Assembly (NCBI RefSeq): GCF_030273125.1
Contig: NC_081526.1
Coordinates: 35,634,025 to 35,698,024 of the forward strand
From: Centropristis striata
Lineage: Eukaryota; Chordata; Actinopteri; Perciformes; Serranidae
Direction: 5' to 3'
Length of the DNA stretch: 64,000 nucleotides
Both the position numbers and the translations under genes were made by a program. Position 1 is the stretch's first letter, and every line of letters starts with the position of its first letter. This document shows, in pieces, positions 26,301 to 36,375 of the stretch. The notes beneath the pieces were generated by a model. The model saw only the letters and a program-made list of their open reading frames with translations. It did no database searches and was not told the origin of the DNA.

Positions 26301-26646
26301 AAGTGAGTTCTATGTAAAAATGTACAAAGAAATCATAAAAAATCATCATATTAAAGTTAAAAAACACTTTAGTTATTCTACAGTTATTTTTTTATATTAT
26401 GTTTTTTTTATGAGATTATTTTTAAAGAAATGATCCATAAAATAATGTACAGTTGTTTACTGTTATTTGATGGTAAGTGACTTTTTAACGTTTTTTTTTT
26501 TTTTTTTTACAATTCTGTTTTTAATAGTGTAGTCAACGTTGAATCTCTTTTCTTTTTGTTTCCTTCAGAGGAAGATGAAGAGAGACGACGAAGTCTCACA
26601 CGACTACTTCAACACCCGACCCGGAGGGAGCCGCAAGCCCTGCTGA
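21597..26646 (+). CDS. cd28: CD28-like T-cell costimulatory receptor (5 coding exons)
   Basis: Type I membrane receptor. By family knowledge it binds B7 ligands on antigen-presenting cells and costimulates the T-cell receptor. Coding exons 21597-21675, 23120-23253, 25693-25834, 25908-26056 and 26569-26646 join in frame to 193 aa with GT/AG borders (intron phases 1, 0, 1, 0). Residues 1-20 or so form a Met/Leu-rich signal peptide. The Ig-V domain spans about 27-118, with Cys43 and Cys96 as the B- and F-strand pair. YPPPY at 102-106 matches the MYPPPY ligand loop. The transmembrane helix is about 146-168. The 25-residue tail carries DYFNT (Tyr181), which keeps the YxN core for Grb2 SH2 binding but lacks the Met of YMNM. 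The mammalian PYAP segment is absent. An unusual Cys110 follows YPPPY and the stalk has no Cys. It is first in the order CD28-CTLA4-ICOS. The name rests on YPPPY, the tail motif and position. Confidence 0.85.
22119..22368. mobile_element. Tc1/mariner-type MITE
   Basis: TA duplication at 22117-22118 and 22369-22370. Inverted ends CAGTCATGGAAAAAAT and ATTTTTTCCATGACTG. The interior is partly palindromic (GGTACATCTGTTTGGACAAA and its inverse). Non-coding. Confidence 0.8.
22372..23060. repeat. Direct repeat, three copies, in CD28 intron 1
   Basis: Units contain GCAGTTTAAGG, then CCTGGGGTCCCTAAACAG, then GTCTGACTGGAAAGCTGAG. Two of them are offset by 292 bases (CATGCCCAC at 22599 and 22891). Inverted relatives lie at 57605-58420 and 59220-59330. 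Confidence 0.8.
23120..23253 (+). CDS. cd28: CD28-like exon 2 (Ig-V, first half)
   Basis: Acceptor TCTCTCAG and donor GAG/GTCAGT. Encodes residues 27-71 including the B-strand Cys43. Ends in phase 0 inside the Ig domain. Confidence 0.82.
23256..23311. repeat. (TG)n at CD28 intron 2 start
   Basis: TG repeat begins within a few bases of the exon 2 donor. Confidence 0.9.
23607..23996. mobile_element. Long-inverted-repeat MITE in CD28 intron 2
   Basis: Arms of about 75-80 bases (23607-23683 and 23914-23996) are near-perfect inverted copies. Both include GAATCACTCAAATT, ACGGATTTCGCTACA and CATATCCCGTGGCTATTC or their complements. No coding sequence. Superfamily not determined. Confidence 0.75.
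24060..24502 (-). pseudogene. Tc1-family transposase remnant
   Basis: Minus-strand start at 24502 gives MGKSKEI followed by paired helix-turn-helix sequence. Phrases include VDLHKSGSSLG, VQNVHINPRT, KDLVKMLAEAG and SARKKPLLQ. The frame is shifted at least once and the catalytic DDE domain is missing. Confidence 0.88.
24544..24765. mobile_element. piggyBac-like MITE, family C, nested in Tc1
   Basis: TTAA at 24540-24543 and 24766-24769. Imperfect inverted ends CCCATTGAAGCCTGG and TTTAGGCGTCAATGGG. Removing it with one TTAA makes the surrounding Tc1 sequence continuous, so it inserted after the Tc1 element. Confidence 0.85.
25107..25650. mobile_element. Tc1/mariner-type MITE with internal minisatellite
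   Basis: TA at 25105-25106 and 25651-25652. Inverted ends CACTACCGGTCAAAAGTTTT and its near complement. The middle (25380-25465) is the TTTTGTGTCTTTTTTGTCA minisatellite. Lies six bases after the previous Tc1 element. Confidence 0.85.
25693..25834 (+). CDS. cd28: CD28-like exon 3 (Ig-V, second half)
   Basis: Acceptor GGTGCAG and donor TCAG/GTGAGA, phases 0 to 1. Encodes residues 72-118 with the F-strand Cys96 and YPPPY at 102-106. Confidence 0.88.
25908..26056 (+). CDS. cd28: CD28-like exon 4 (stalk and transmembrane)
   Basis: Short 73-base intron before it. Encodes a Ser/Ala-rich, glycosylatable stalk (NDS, NQS) and a transmembrane helix ending IVIW. Donor TGG/GTAAAA, phase 0. Confidence 0.85.
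26103..26529. mobile_element. MITE with CACTGTAAAA ends in CD28 intron 4
   Basis: TA at 26101-26102 and 26530-26531. Left end CACTGTAAAAAAAG; the right end ATAGTG is more decayed. A/T-rich interior with long T runs. Confidence 0.5.
26569..26646 (+). CDS. cd28: CD28-like exon 5 (cytoplasmic tail)
   Basis: Acceptor TCCTTCAG. Encodes 25 residues with a basic membrane-proximal part and DYFNTRPGG, ending KPC and TGA at 26644-26646. Confidence 0.85.
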   Translation, partial: RKMKRDDEVSHDYFNTRPGGSRKPC

Positions 26647-26823
26647 CTTTAACCTGCTGTCAATCACAAAGATAGGAGATTCTTTCTATATGTGTGGAGA
26701 TGAAACTTGATATCAAACTACATGAAACATATTGAGATTCTAGAGATTCCATAGAATAACACAGGTAATGTGGCATAAATCATAAAAACAAGTTAAATTT
26801 CTTAGACAATTAAAACAAATGCA

Positions 26824-26829
26824 AATAAA
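26824..26829 (+). terminator. Candidate CD28 polyadenylation signal
   Basis: AATAAA about 180 bases after the stop codon. No other signal lies closer; the 3' end itself is not visible. Confidence 0.35.
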
Positions 26830-26864
26830 ATGGAATTTATATATAAATGCTTTTCCAGGTATCC

Positions 26865-27735
26865 TTAATGTCTTAAAATCAGTTTTCTCCACATATTATA
26901 CATATTGAAGTATTGTCATGTTTCAAGCCTCTCCTGTCCTCTCCTCTCGGCTCTGTGTAAACAGTTTTTCTGTGAATATTCAGTGAATATTTGTCACACT
27001 GCAAAAAAAGAAAAGTTGGGTGAACTCAAAATTTCACGGCAACAAACTTCGATAAAATTTTAAGTTGGACAATTAAACTAAATATTTTAAGTTTTGTTTT
27101 TGAGTTTGCTCAACTCTGAATTCTGATTTTTGTCAACTCAACTGTAAGTTGTACTAATTTATAATTTTACATTGTAATAACTTTTAATCCTTACTTCTGC
27201 TAACTTCTGCAATGTGCTGAATTGGCACGATTGTAATGCCGCTATGAAATGTCAGCTAATGTTGTGACCACAATTTTGAGTTAGCATTGATACGCTAATG
27301 GCTAGTCTTGTAGCTGTAACAAGCAGCGCCGCTAGCATCAGTTAGCTGCTAGCATCAGTTAGCTGCTAGCATCAGTTAGCTGCTAGCTTTCGCTAATGAA
27401 TTTCACCGCTTTCCCGCATTTCACAACAAAGAAATAAGAGTTATCAGAACTATTGTCCCTTGTTGTGAACCCCAACTTAAAGATATAAGTAACAACAACT
27501 CACCAACTTGTTTTTGAGCAGACAACTGGCTTCCTTTGTTGTGCTAACTTACATTATTGCCCTAAATGTCAATAATTTATATTTCCAAGTTTTACCAACT
27601 TAAATCACTGTTTAAGGCCAAAAAATACAAGTTGGCTTTTTTGCAGTGCACATGACTGTTGGTCTCAGCTGAATCAATCATGTCTTCACAGTGTCTCTGA
27701 GGAGCAGAATTTAATGCTTTTAACAACATTTATCA
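26865..27735 (-). repeat. R1 repeat, inverted copy, interrupted
   Basis: Inverse of the 40150-40460 copy: GCCTCTCCTGTCCTCTCCTC, GTGTAAACAG, then after the insertion GTTGGTCTCAGCTGAATCAA. Split by the MITE at 26997-27648. Confidence 0.7.
26997..27648. mobile_element. MITE with CACTGCAAAAAA ends inserted in R1
   Basis: Inverted ends CACTGCAAAAAA and TTTTTTGCAGTG, flanked by CA on each side. The uninterrupted R1 sequence at about 40240-40262 shows the empty site. Internally it holds three copies of a TTAGCTGCTAGCATCAG unit at 27335-27390. A related inverted fragment lies at 56195-56625 in ICOS intron 2. Confidence 0.8.
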
Positions 27736-28480
27736 ACATTTTAACACACGTTTTGATCACTTTTTATAACAGAAACTTACAGAACTTATGATATGTTCAA
27801 GGACCGTCAGACAGTTCAATGTCTGACAATAATGCCTGTTTTCACAGCTTCTTTCTCTGATAAAATGTGTATTTTTTTTTTAGCAATTTCTCAAAGAAAA
27901 CATACTTATGAAACTAAAAGAAAAATATTGCATTAACCTTCTGAAATCTCGGGCTATTAGTCCGTTAAAAATATCTTCACCATGCCATGTTGGTATCAGT
28001 TTCTATATGTCCTGATAATTACCACTAATTTTGACTCAATTGATCAAAAATTTTGAACCCAAAAGAAACAAAGGAAAAAATAAAATCTGATCTTGAAAAT
28101 TATGTTTCACACAGAAATGTACATGTTGCAAATATGAACACAGGTTGCAAATATAACATATAAGAGGTAGAATGAGGATAATATCTTGCTCTATATTTTT
28201 ATACTAAATATATTTGATATTATCTCCAGTTTTACTTGGCCGAATATCATCAAAACAAAATCTGGCATGGAGTTTCAAGCATATTGCTTCATTTTTATGT
28301 CTTCACGTCATGGAGAAGTGGTGTGCAGGTGGTTTCATGGACTCTCAAGGGTTAAAAGCAGTTTGCTGCAGCAGAGAAACTTTAAATAATAATAAAATTG
28401 AAATATAAAGATTAACAGAATTTATAATGACAGCACAACACAATACATTTCAAAACAGGTAAAAAATAAAAAAGGTATTA
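27736..28480. other. Intergenic, nothing recognised
   Basis: A/T-rich. The overlapping short open frames at 28186-28408 have no recognisable domain. Confidence 0.35.
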
Positions 28481-28846
28481 CACTGTATTAAATTATTCTG
28501 TAGTCATTCCATTTTACTTAATATATTTGATGAAATGTATTAAATATAAATGCGTCCTTGATTTTGAGGCAGTTGTTTAAGTAACTTTAATATAAAAATG
28601 TTTGAGATAGAATCTACTTATTTTGATCACATTAAATATAATCTTTATGTGTATGTAATTCTAAATCAAGAGAATTTTGAATGAATCCAACACAATAGAA
28701 TTAGTCCGTTTTTAATTGACAGGCACTTCCTGTTAAGTTGTTATTAACTCAACTTGTAATGTAGTTAGATTTAATAAATAATATTGCGTGCAATCTGTTG
28801 CCTCAATTTTATTGAGTAGCTATTGTTTATCTTTTTTTTTACAGTG
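28481..28846. mobile_element. MITE with CACTGTA...TACAGTG ends
   Basis: TA at 28479-28480 and 28847-28848. Short inverted ends and an A/T-rich interior. Confidence 0.5.
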
Positions 28847-29083
28847 TATGTATATGTTCTGCAGCTGATTTGTCATTCAATAAAACTATTTAAAAATTAT
28901 TTTTTGTACATTAATATCCACTAAAAAACATATTTAGATGTTTGTAAAATTTGTGATGAATACATTTTTTTCTGTGTCTTTTATTTAATTTAAAGTATAT
29001 AATGTTCTTTTTTTGTCTGGAAAAGACAAATATAAAGCTGATATATTTAAATACTGTCCTATTTGAGCATTTAAATTCTTCAG

Positions 29084-29395
29084 ATGTTCACCTATTACGC
29101 TGCATGTCCGCTGCGTTATGAATATAAGATGATATTTGAATCATTTATCGTTTATCTGAATGTATCTTCAGTATCGCTGAGACTGAGAAACGTTACCGTG
29201 TGCTGGACTGAGAATGAGAGAAATGACTCATTTTCCTTCACCATCAGTCAAATTAGCGAAATGTCTCACGTCGACATGTTTTACTCAGAAATGATGCAAC
29301 ATATTGTGCTGACGGTGCAGATTTTCTGTGATAACATGCATGTTAGACGAGCTGCAGGAAGTCTCAGTGCTCTGCAGACTTCTGGAGCTTTGTGA
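29084..29395 (+). pseudogene. Possible relic Ig-V exon of a CD28-family gene
   Basis: A 103-residue open frame directly after an acceptor-like TTAAATTCTTCAG. Residues NDSFSFTISQISEMSHVDMF and then YSEMM can be laid on the E-F strand region of CD28/ICOS (NESVTF...TDIYFCK in human CD28). VTVC precedes it at the place of the family's extra Cys. The F-strand Cys is replaced by Ser, no PPP motif follows, and I find no leader, transmembrane or tail exon around it. It lies between the CD28-like and CTLA4-like genes. Chance resemblance is possible; no function is claimed. Confidence 0.3.
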
Positions 29396-29584
29396 CTTTA
29401 AAACGAACAAGTTAACATTTATTTCGTGGAAAAATGAGACGATGTTGTAGCTGATTTGTCTAAATGTAACAAAGAGACAACAGCAGCTCCTCTCTTCTCT
29501 TTAAACAACAGACAGAGTGGAAATAAAGTTCAAGTTTCCCACTGTGTCTGAACCAAAAGTCACTTTTTCAGAATTTAAAACTTT

Positions 29585-29930
29585 GGTAACGCTTTATAAT
29601 AAGGTCCTTAATAACCATTAATTAACAAGTAATAAGGCATTGTTCTCACTTTAGATCCGGTAGTTGCAGAAAGCATAGTTAACTTATAGTTAACTTATAA
29701 TAGATGAGCAATAAAGTATATTTTAATATCAATAAGCAAACAGAATAAGATTAATAAAGGCATGGCAAAGACATAATGGGTGGGTCATGGGTGTTTGTAA
29801 TGCCATAATTAACACTTATATAAGCTTATAAACACACAATAATGTTAATAAGCATCTTGTAAGGACTTACAAGGGCCTTATTACTTGTTAATTAATGGTT
29901 ATTACAAGGACCTTAATATAAAGTGTTACC
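29585..29930. mobile_element. hAT-like MITE, GGTAACGC family (copy 1)
   Basis: Perfect 8-bp duplication AAAACTTT at 29577-29584 and 29931-29938. Inverted ends GGTAACGCTTTATAATAAGG and its near complement. Copy 2 is at 48842-49267. Confidence 0.85.
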
Positions 29931-30309
29931 AAAACTTTTATAATAATAAAACAGCTGATGTTTCCTTTGTTCCACAACTCATTGAAGGCAAAATAAACTA
30001 ACAGAAATTAAATATTCCAACACCTATCTTCAGTATTAAACAGAAATACCACACACCACTCCATCAGAAGTTCACTTATTTTATTTGAATGATTGATAGT
30101 TTATTGCTTTAAAGATATTTAAAAAAAACAAAAAAAAACATAGGATATATAACGGACAGAAACAAAAACTAACAAATAAAACAAATATTAAAACATAAAT
30201 GTATCACTCAGTTATTCCTGTTTTATATAATAATTTAACTTTTTGAAGTTTCAGTTGTGTTTTAGTGACACGACAGGAAATGAACTGCAGAAACTAGAAG
30301 ATTACCTTT

Positions 30310-30960
30310 TTTGGTCTAAACCTGAACCTGAACCTGAACCTGAACCTGAACTAGAACATGAACAAGAACTAGAACTAGAACCTGAACCTAGAACCTGAAC
30401 CTGAACTAGAACCTGAACCTAGAACCTGAACCAGAACTAGAATCTGAACCTAGAACCTGAACCAGAACTATAACTAGAACCTGAACCAGAACTACAACCT
30501 AAACCAGAACTAGAACCTAAACCAGAACTAGAACCTAAACCAGAACTAAAACCTGAACCTAGAACCTGAACATGAACTAGAACCTTAACCAGAACTAAAA
30601 CCTGAAACTAGAACCTGAACATGAACTAGAAACTGAACCAGAACTAGAACCTAAACCAGAACTAAAACCTGAACCTAGAACCTGAACATGAACTAGAACC
30701 TGAACTAGAACCTGAACCAGAACTAGAACCTGAACCAGAACTAGAACCTAAACCAGAACTAAAACCTGAACCTAGAACCTGAACATGAACTAGAACCTAA
30801 ACCAGAACTAGAACCTGAACCAGAACCTTAACCTGAATCAGAAGCTGGACTAGAACCTAAACCAAAACTAAAACCTGAACTAGAACCTAAACCAGAACTA
30901 AAACCTGAACCTAGAACCTAAACCAGAGCTAAAACCTGAACCTAGAACCTGAACCTGAAC
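30310..30960. repeat. (GAACCT)n hexanucleotide minisatellite
   Basis: About 650 bases of GAACCT, GAACTA and AAACCA units with larger 36-60 base phrases repeated. A short inverted run of the same hexamer (AGGTTC) is at 51255-51287. Confidence 0.92.
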
Positions 30961-31010
30961 TGGTTCCACAGCGATTACCAGCTCTCTGCTGGATCCTGAA
31001 CCTAGAACCT

Positions 31011-31345
31011 CCAGGTCTGAGCAGGGAGGCAAACCAGGAAGTGCCTTAAGCTGCATTCTACCAAAAATTCCAGTAGGGAGTGCTAAATTTGGCTGCAAAA
31101 ATATGTCTGTCCATTTATTTTAATGCAAATTGAGAAAACTTCTCACTTGATTTATTACCTCAGAATTTTTTTCAGGACAACACTATGGTCTCAATCACTA
31201 GTAAAAAAAATCTTCTTCAAGACAATTTGATGTCAATAGTTCTAATAATGGCCCCATTTAGAAGAAAATAGAAGATAAAGAATCGTATGATTTGGGGCGG
31301 GGCTACCTTTGATTGACAGGTGGCTAACAAGGCCAGCCGTCATCA
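31011..31345. repeat. Dispersed repeat, copy 1
   Basis: Shares AACACTATGGTCTCAATC, GGCCCCATTTAGAAGAAAAT and GGGGCTACCTTTGATTGACA-like phrases with 43675-43905. Copy 1 carries an extra segment (about 31085-31175) absent from copy 2. Class unknown. Confidence 0.75.
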
Positions 31346-32654
31346 GGAGAGAAGCAGAACAATGCTAATCCAAGGCAACGTGTCAATAAAGTTATATATA
31401 ATGTTATATAGATGTTAAGTGAAAATACAGTGAAAGGGTCAAAGTTATGAGACCAAACTGGTAAACGTCTGTTTTTATGACAGTTTATTTGAACGTTTTG
31501 TTCAGTAGAAATGTCTTGTTCAGTGTTTGGTCGGACTAACAGACACTCAAAGGAGTCGCTGTTCATTTTTCTGAGGTCAGTAACATACATTTTGTTTTTA
31601 TTTTTTGCTAGCCATAACTAACATCCCAGTTAATGCTCCAGTTAATGCTAACATGAATTAGCAGCAGCTTCTCTCAGTAAGGTTGAGGTGTAGAGAGGCT
31701 GTAGTCAGTGATCAGATCCCTCTCGCTCCGCCACAGTCCAAATATGGTCTGCTTCCTGTATCAGAAACAAGATGGCAACAAGCGTAAAGCTGAACTCAAT
31801 GTTTCCAACGGGCCACAAACCAACGGGTGACGTCACGGTGACTACGTCCATTATTTATATACAGTTTACGGTCTAAAGCAAAACTTTAACCTCTAAATTC
31901 TGCCAACTTCAAGTCTAGTTTTGATCCTCTGATTTGCACTTGAGTCCTTGCTGCATTCTGACAAAACCATCTGAATAAATGCTCATTATGACCAGTTAGT
32001 AATGTTGGTCGGCTGCTTGATCTTCATGTAAGGCTCAAATAACGAATATGCTTTGTGGCTCCATTCCTTCTGTTAGTAAATGTGGGTTTTAAAACTTTTA
32101 AACTCAGGATGCACATAATCATCAGATTAATAACTGTAACCTGATGATGGTGAAACATTATACATCATCTACTTCTCTCCTTCTGCTGACTCTTCTGTCC
32201 CTTTGAGTCTCTTCAGAACCACAAAATATGACATTAAAATATAATTCTCGACCAGAAAATCTCCTGCTTCTTTTTCTACCAAACTTTGCATGCTGGGAAA
32301 ACCTGAACACAGAATGTTCTGGTGTGATTTGACGTGAACCTGAGCAGAAGAACTCTGACACAGTCAGTCAGAGTGATGGATGTCAGACTGAAAGTGTTTT
32401 TCTGCAGACTGACTGACTGACAGCAGCGGCGTGTTTCCGTGTTTCCGCCCAGCAACCTGCTGACTGTAAGCTCAGTCACAGCAACGGTTTCCAGGCAGAA
32501 CTCAGAAGTGACGTCAGGAACCAGAAGAGCAACATCAGCACTTTCATGTCGTCTGCATGAGAACACATGAGATCTTTTCCACCGTTCAACATGAAACAGC
32601 AGAAATCATCTCCAGCACAGCAGCACCTCCTCGTTCTCGCTTTCAGCCTCAGCT
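31346..32654. other. Intergenic, nothing recognised
   Basis: No credible exon; short open frames only. Confidence 0.35.
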
Positions 32655-33058
32655 CTCCTCCTCCTTTTCGATTCCTCCCCTCTCCTCTCTTCCTCTCCTC
32701 TCCCCTCTTCCTCTCCTCTCTTCCTCTCCCCTCTTCCTCTTCTCTCTTCCTCTCCTCTCTTCCTCTTCCTCTCCTCTCTCCTCTCCTCTCTTCCTCCCCT
32801 CTCCCCTCTTCCTCTCCCCTCTTCCTCTCCTCTCTTCCTCTCCTCTCTTCCTCTTCCTCTCCTCTCTTCCTCTCCTCTCTACCTCTCTTCTCTCTTCCTC
32901 TCCCCTCTTCCTCTCTTCCTCTTCCTCTCCTCTCTCCTCTCTTCCTCCCCTCTCCCCTCTTCCTCTCCTCTCTTCCTCTCCCCTCTTCCTCTCCTCTCCT
33001 CTCCCCTCTTCCTCTCCTCCTCTCCTCTCTTATCCTCCTCTCCTCCTCTCCTCTCTTA
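32655..33058. repeat. Polypyrimidine CCTCT/CTTCCTCT tract
   Basis: About 400 bases of almost pure C/T on the + strand with blocks repeated every 20-60 bases. The Ser/Pro/Leu and Arg/Glu/Gly open frames on the two strands are artefacts of this composition. Confidence 0.93.
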
Positions 33059-33939
33059 CAGTCTGAAGCTACAGTTGGTACCTTTTTTTTAACTAAGTTT
33101 TTGTTATATTTGTTGAATATAGTATATCGGTCCTGTTCCTGATTCTGATTCTGTGTGAAACAAACAGAAGAGTCTCTCTGTCTACCATCCTTATGTCTCC
33201 CCACATCGACCCTCATCCTTTCATCCTTTCTTCCTGTCCTCCTCTCCTCCCACTATCTCTCAGCTCTCTTAGCCTCTGAGTCTTTTCGTCAGTGAATGTG
33301 CAGCTGTTTGTTTATCATGTGGTTAAAACACAACTGAAACCACATCAGTTCAAACAAACAAAACTTTTTCGCTCTTACCCTTCTCCTACTCTGGGCTTCA
33401 AGACGTCAAATGTGTAGTATTTTAATAAAATATGCATCACAAAAGTTATTTAGTTAGTTAGTTTAAGTACTGCACTCTGTTTGAAGACTTTAATAATATT
33501 TCAGCACCTCAGCGAGCCTCTGAGACGACAGCCGGAGATTGATTTCTGGGAAAAAGACGAGTAGACAAGGAGACAAGGAGACAAGGTGACATCTCCACCT
33601 CACACAACCTCTGAGTCTCCTTTCCTTCCTGCTTTGCTCTGGGCTGAACCTGCTCTCCAGAAATTCTTAAAACAAATATATTTAAATCTATAAAAGAAGA
33701 AAATGTCATGTTAAGTATTTACTTTCTGTTACTGGCGTTGTTCCATTTTGATTGATCTCTTTAATGCAACATCATATTATAATAAAATAAAATAGAACAG
33801 AAACACAGCAAACAGATTTATAAAAACAAAAAACTAAATAATAAGGCCCAAATAAATATTTCATGTCTGACGGTAAAGGAGGTGGAACCCAGTTCTTCCC
33901 CTTTGTTTTCTTTTCTTTTTAACATTTTATCAAATGATA

Positions 33940-35290
33940 TTCCATAACTGTTAGGTCCCCTCCTAAAAATAATAAGGAGAGCAACACAACAACCAAGAGA
34001 TGTGCAGGAGTCAAAATGAGGTGTAAATTAAACTAGGACATTTATAAAGATGAAAATTTGTGTGTGTGCGCGCGCGCTCGTGTGTGTGTGTGTTTCTCCC
34101 TCTATTGTTGGAAAAGGGTGTGAGGAGAACAGACCAATAATAATCTACAATTATGGGTACCAACAATCTACTTATGTTTTCCAAGCTTCCTAAAATAGGT
34201 ACTTAACTCAGTTATAAATACCAACACAGTGCATTACCCACATAACTATAAATATAAGAGATAATTACCTCAATCCACATATTTGATGAGAGAAAGGATG
34301 ATGAGGATGCAGCTCAGTTCACAGTTGATCACTACTTTATTGATTACAATGAGTCAGAAATGTGCACCAGATGGACTTTGGATTATATTAAAGCAATTAT
34401 AAAGCGAGAACAATGCAAGCAAGCTGACTATCATGAACACTATCTATCTGTCTGTGTCTGTGTGGCAGCCACCAATCAGAGCAGAGCAATCAGCCACAGC
34501 TGCTCCAGTGGTATGTGATGCCAATGAGAGAGAGAAGAACAGCTGAAAGTTCCCCTCGAACAGAAAGCATTTTTGGCCAAACTGTAGCTCCTATCAGTAA
34601 ACCACCTTCACTTTGAGCATCCTGAGTTCTTCCTGAACGTCTACATGTGTGTTTTGTGAAGAAAAATGAAGAAATTGTTTTTTTAGAGTGATCAGAAGAA
34701 ACTGGTACCTCTGCTTTCCTCTAGAAATGTTCCCTCCTTTTTCCAATGGCGGTCTATGAGGCTGTTGGTGCGTGTTGGTGGATCATCTGTGCGTCCTACG
34801 CCCAAATTATAGCTAGATAGGAAGAAACCTGGTGAATAGTGTAAAGTGTGCTCTTACAAGCACACTCAATGAGATTTATTTAACGGTGCTTCAACAGAAA
34901 TTTGCAAATAAGGGTTATAAAGGATGGGAGGACTGGGATGAGGTGGTTGTGCCAAATGACAATTAGTAAAAAAAAACATGGCCTGACTAAACTAGTACAC
35001 AACAAAACAAACTCATAAATCAAAGACCTAACTGACTTACCTACAAATAGTGTTTAGAAAGAAATACATGTGTGGCACCAACCAATAATCCTAGAGTATG
35101 TAAATTAAATTATCCGTGGAGAAAAAGTAGGGTATCAAACTAACCTAACGGCCCAATCTCACCACCACAGAATAAGCACAAACAATTCTCATCTAAGTTG
35201 TCCAGCACACAAAACACAGACAAGTCTCACAGACAGAAAGCAAAATAAGGACAAGATGGCAGAGCGGGGATCCTGACAATACGCCTTTTA
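33940..35290. other. Unclassified region, possible solo LTR
   Basis: Begins near TGTTAGGTCCCC and could end near GGATCCTGACA, which would be short inverted TG...CA termini about 1.33 kb apart. I find no matching target-site duplication, so the LTR reading is weak. No protein-coding remnant is visible. Confidence 0.2.
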
Positions 35291-35364
35291 AACTGGAACA
35301 CCACCTCTGATTGGCCACCTCCACAGGTGGACATCAGCTTCCCAGGTGGATCCAATCAGGTTTT

Positions 35365-35430
<66 letters not shown>

Positions 35431-35490
35431 GCTCCAGCCCCCCGCGACCCGGATGCGGATAAGCGGTTAACGATAATGGATGGATGGCTG
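35365..35490 (+). repeat. (AC)n plus fish repeat tail ending in (ATGG)n
   Basis: (AC)n at 35371-35428 followed by CCCCCCGCGACCCGGATGCG and GATAAGCGGTTAACGATAATG, then GGATGG. I know this as the 3' tail of a common fish retroposon family. Confidence 0.6.
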
Positions 35491-36221
35491 AAACGTGTTG
35501 AATGATTTTTTTTAACTCGAAACCAAAAGTGTTGACTCACTCACATCAACACTGTTTTCTCACATTAAATACATTTTCTATAACTGTGAGCCTACTTAGA
35601 TAGATACTTTTTATCCATCTTTCTAGCAGAGTTAAATGTCTGAATATAAAAGTCTAAAGATGCAAGATATCTAAATTTAAAGTTATGATCCTGAAGATTT
35701 TAATTAAAATAAATACCTGATACGTGATGATCTATCTATCTTTCTATATAGTTATAGAAAGAGATATTTTCCAGACTTTGATGGCTCTGCAAACTAAATC
35801 TCTGAGGGAAAATTCAGCAGAAGATGGACAGGAATTCAAAGTAAATGTCACGATGAAGAAGTTTCCACTTGAACAAGTGATTTGAGTCAAAAACTTTCCC
35901 CATGTTATCTGCAGAAAAAACAGAACAAAGACATTTCTTTAATTTCTGAAGATGTCAGGCTGATCTCAGAACAAACCTGGAGCAGCTGGGCCTGATTCTA
36001 TTTTACTATATTTAAATTTGAAGAGATTGAAGAATTGAAACATTGTTTTTTGTAGCTTTTTTTCTGCTGATTTCTTTCTTTAATTTTCCGACCTGTATCT
36101 CTATTAATACTGCCGAGACTTTGGTGGTTTAGTAAAATTACTGAATCTGCTCGTTGTGAGTTTTCCTGCAGAACCACAGCCGGTTCAGCTCGCCGTCTCT
36201 CTTTACCGGCATACACAGCGT

Positions 36222-36234
36222 CACTTCCTGTGGT
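36222..36234 (+). promoter_or_regulatory. Composite ETS/RUNX-type site before CTLA4
   Basis: CACTTCCTGTGGT joins an ETS core (TTCC on this strand) and a RUNX core (TGTGGT), a pairing common in T-cell enhancers and promoters. About 50 bases upstream of the TATA box. Confidence 0.45.
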
Positions 36235-36273
36235 GCCACACAGTTTCCATGACAGCCGTGCACAAAGCTGCAC

Positions 36274-36280
36274 TATAAAG
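36274..36280 (+). promoter_or_regulatory. TATA box of the CTLA4-like gene
   Basis: TATAAAG lies 74 bases before the ATG at 36354, which places a transcription start near 36304 with a leader of about 50 bases. Position and lack of a nearer candidate support it. Confidence 0.55.
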
Positions 36281-36309
36281 GCCACTTTCAGTGTTTTTAC
36301 TGTATTTTA

Positions 36310-36375
36310 ATGAACCTGCTCAGTGTGTTGCTGCTGCTGTGTGACTCTGCAGGATGTTCCTCACTCACTGTGTGA
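36310..36375 (+). other. Upstream ORF overlapping the CTLA4 start
   Basis: ATG at 36310 opens a 21-codon frame beginning MNLLSVLLLL and ending TGA at 36373-36375, past the main ATG and in another frame. If the start is near 36304 this ATG is only a few bases from the cap and may be skipped. Confidence 0.4.

Noticed and set aside
30310..30960. Interstitial telomere repeat
   Set aside because: The hexamer is GAACCT, not TTAGGG/CCCTAA.
32476..33216. Arg/Glu/Gly-rich (minus) and Ser/Pro/Leu-rich (plus) open frames
   Set aside because: Two sides of the same polypyrimidine repeat; no exon borders.
33940..35290. Solo LTR with TGTTAGG...CCTGACA ends
   Set aside because: No target-site duplication or retroviral remnant found; left as an unclassified region.
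35998..36285. 95-residue minus-strand open frame over the CTLA4 promoter
   Set aside because: Overlaps the TATA and ETS/RUNX region of CTLA4 and has no domain or splice context.
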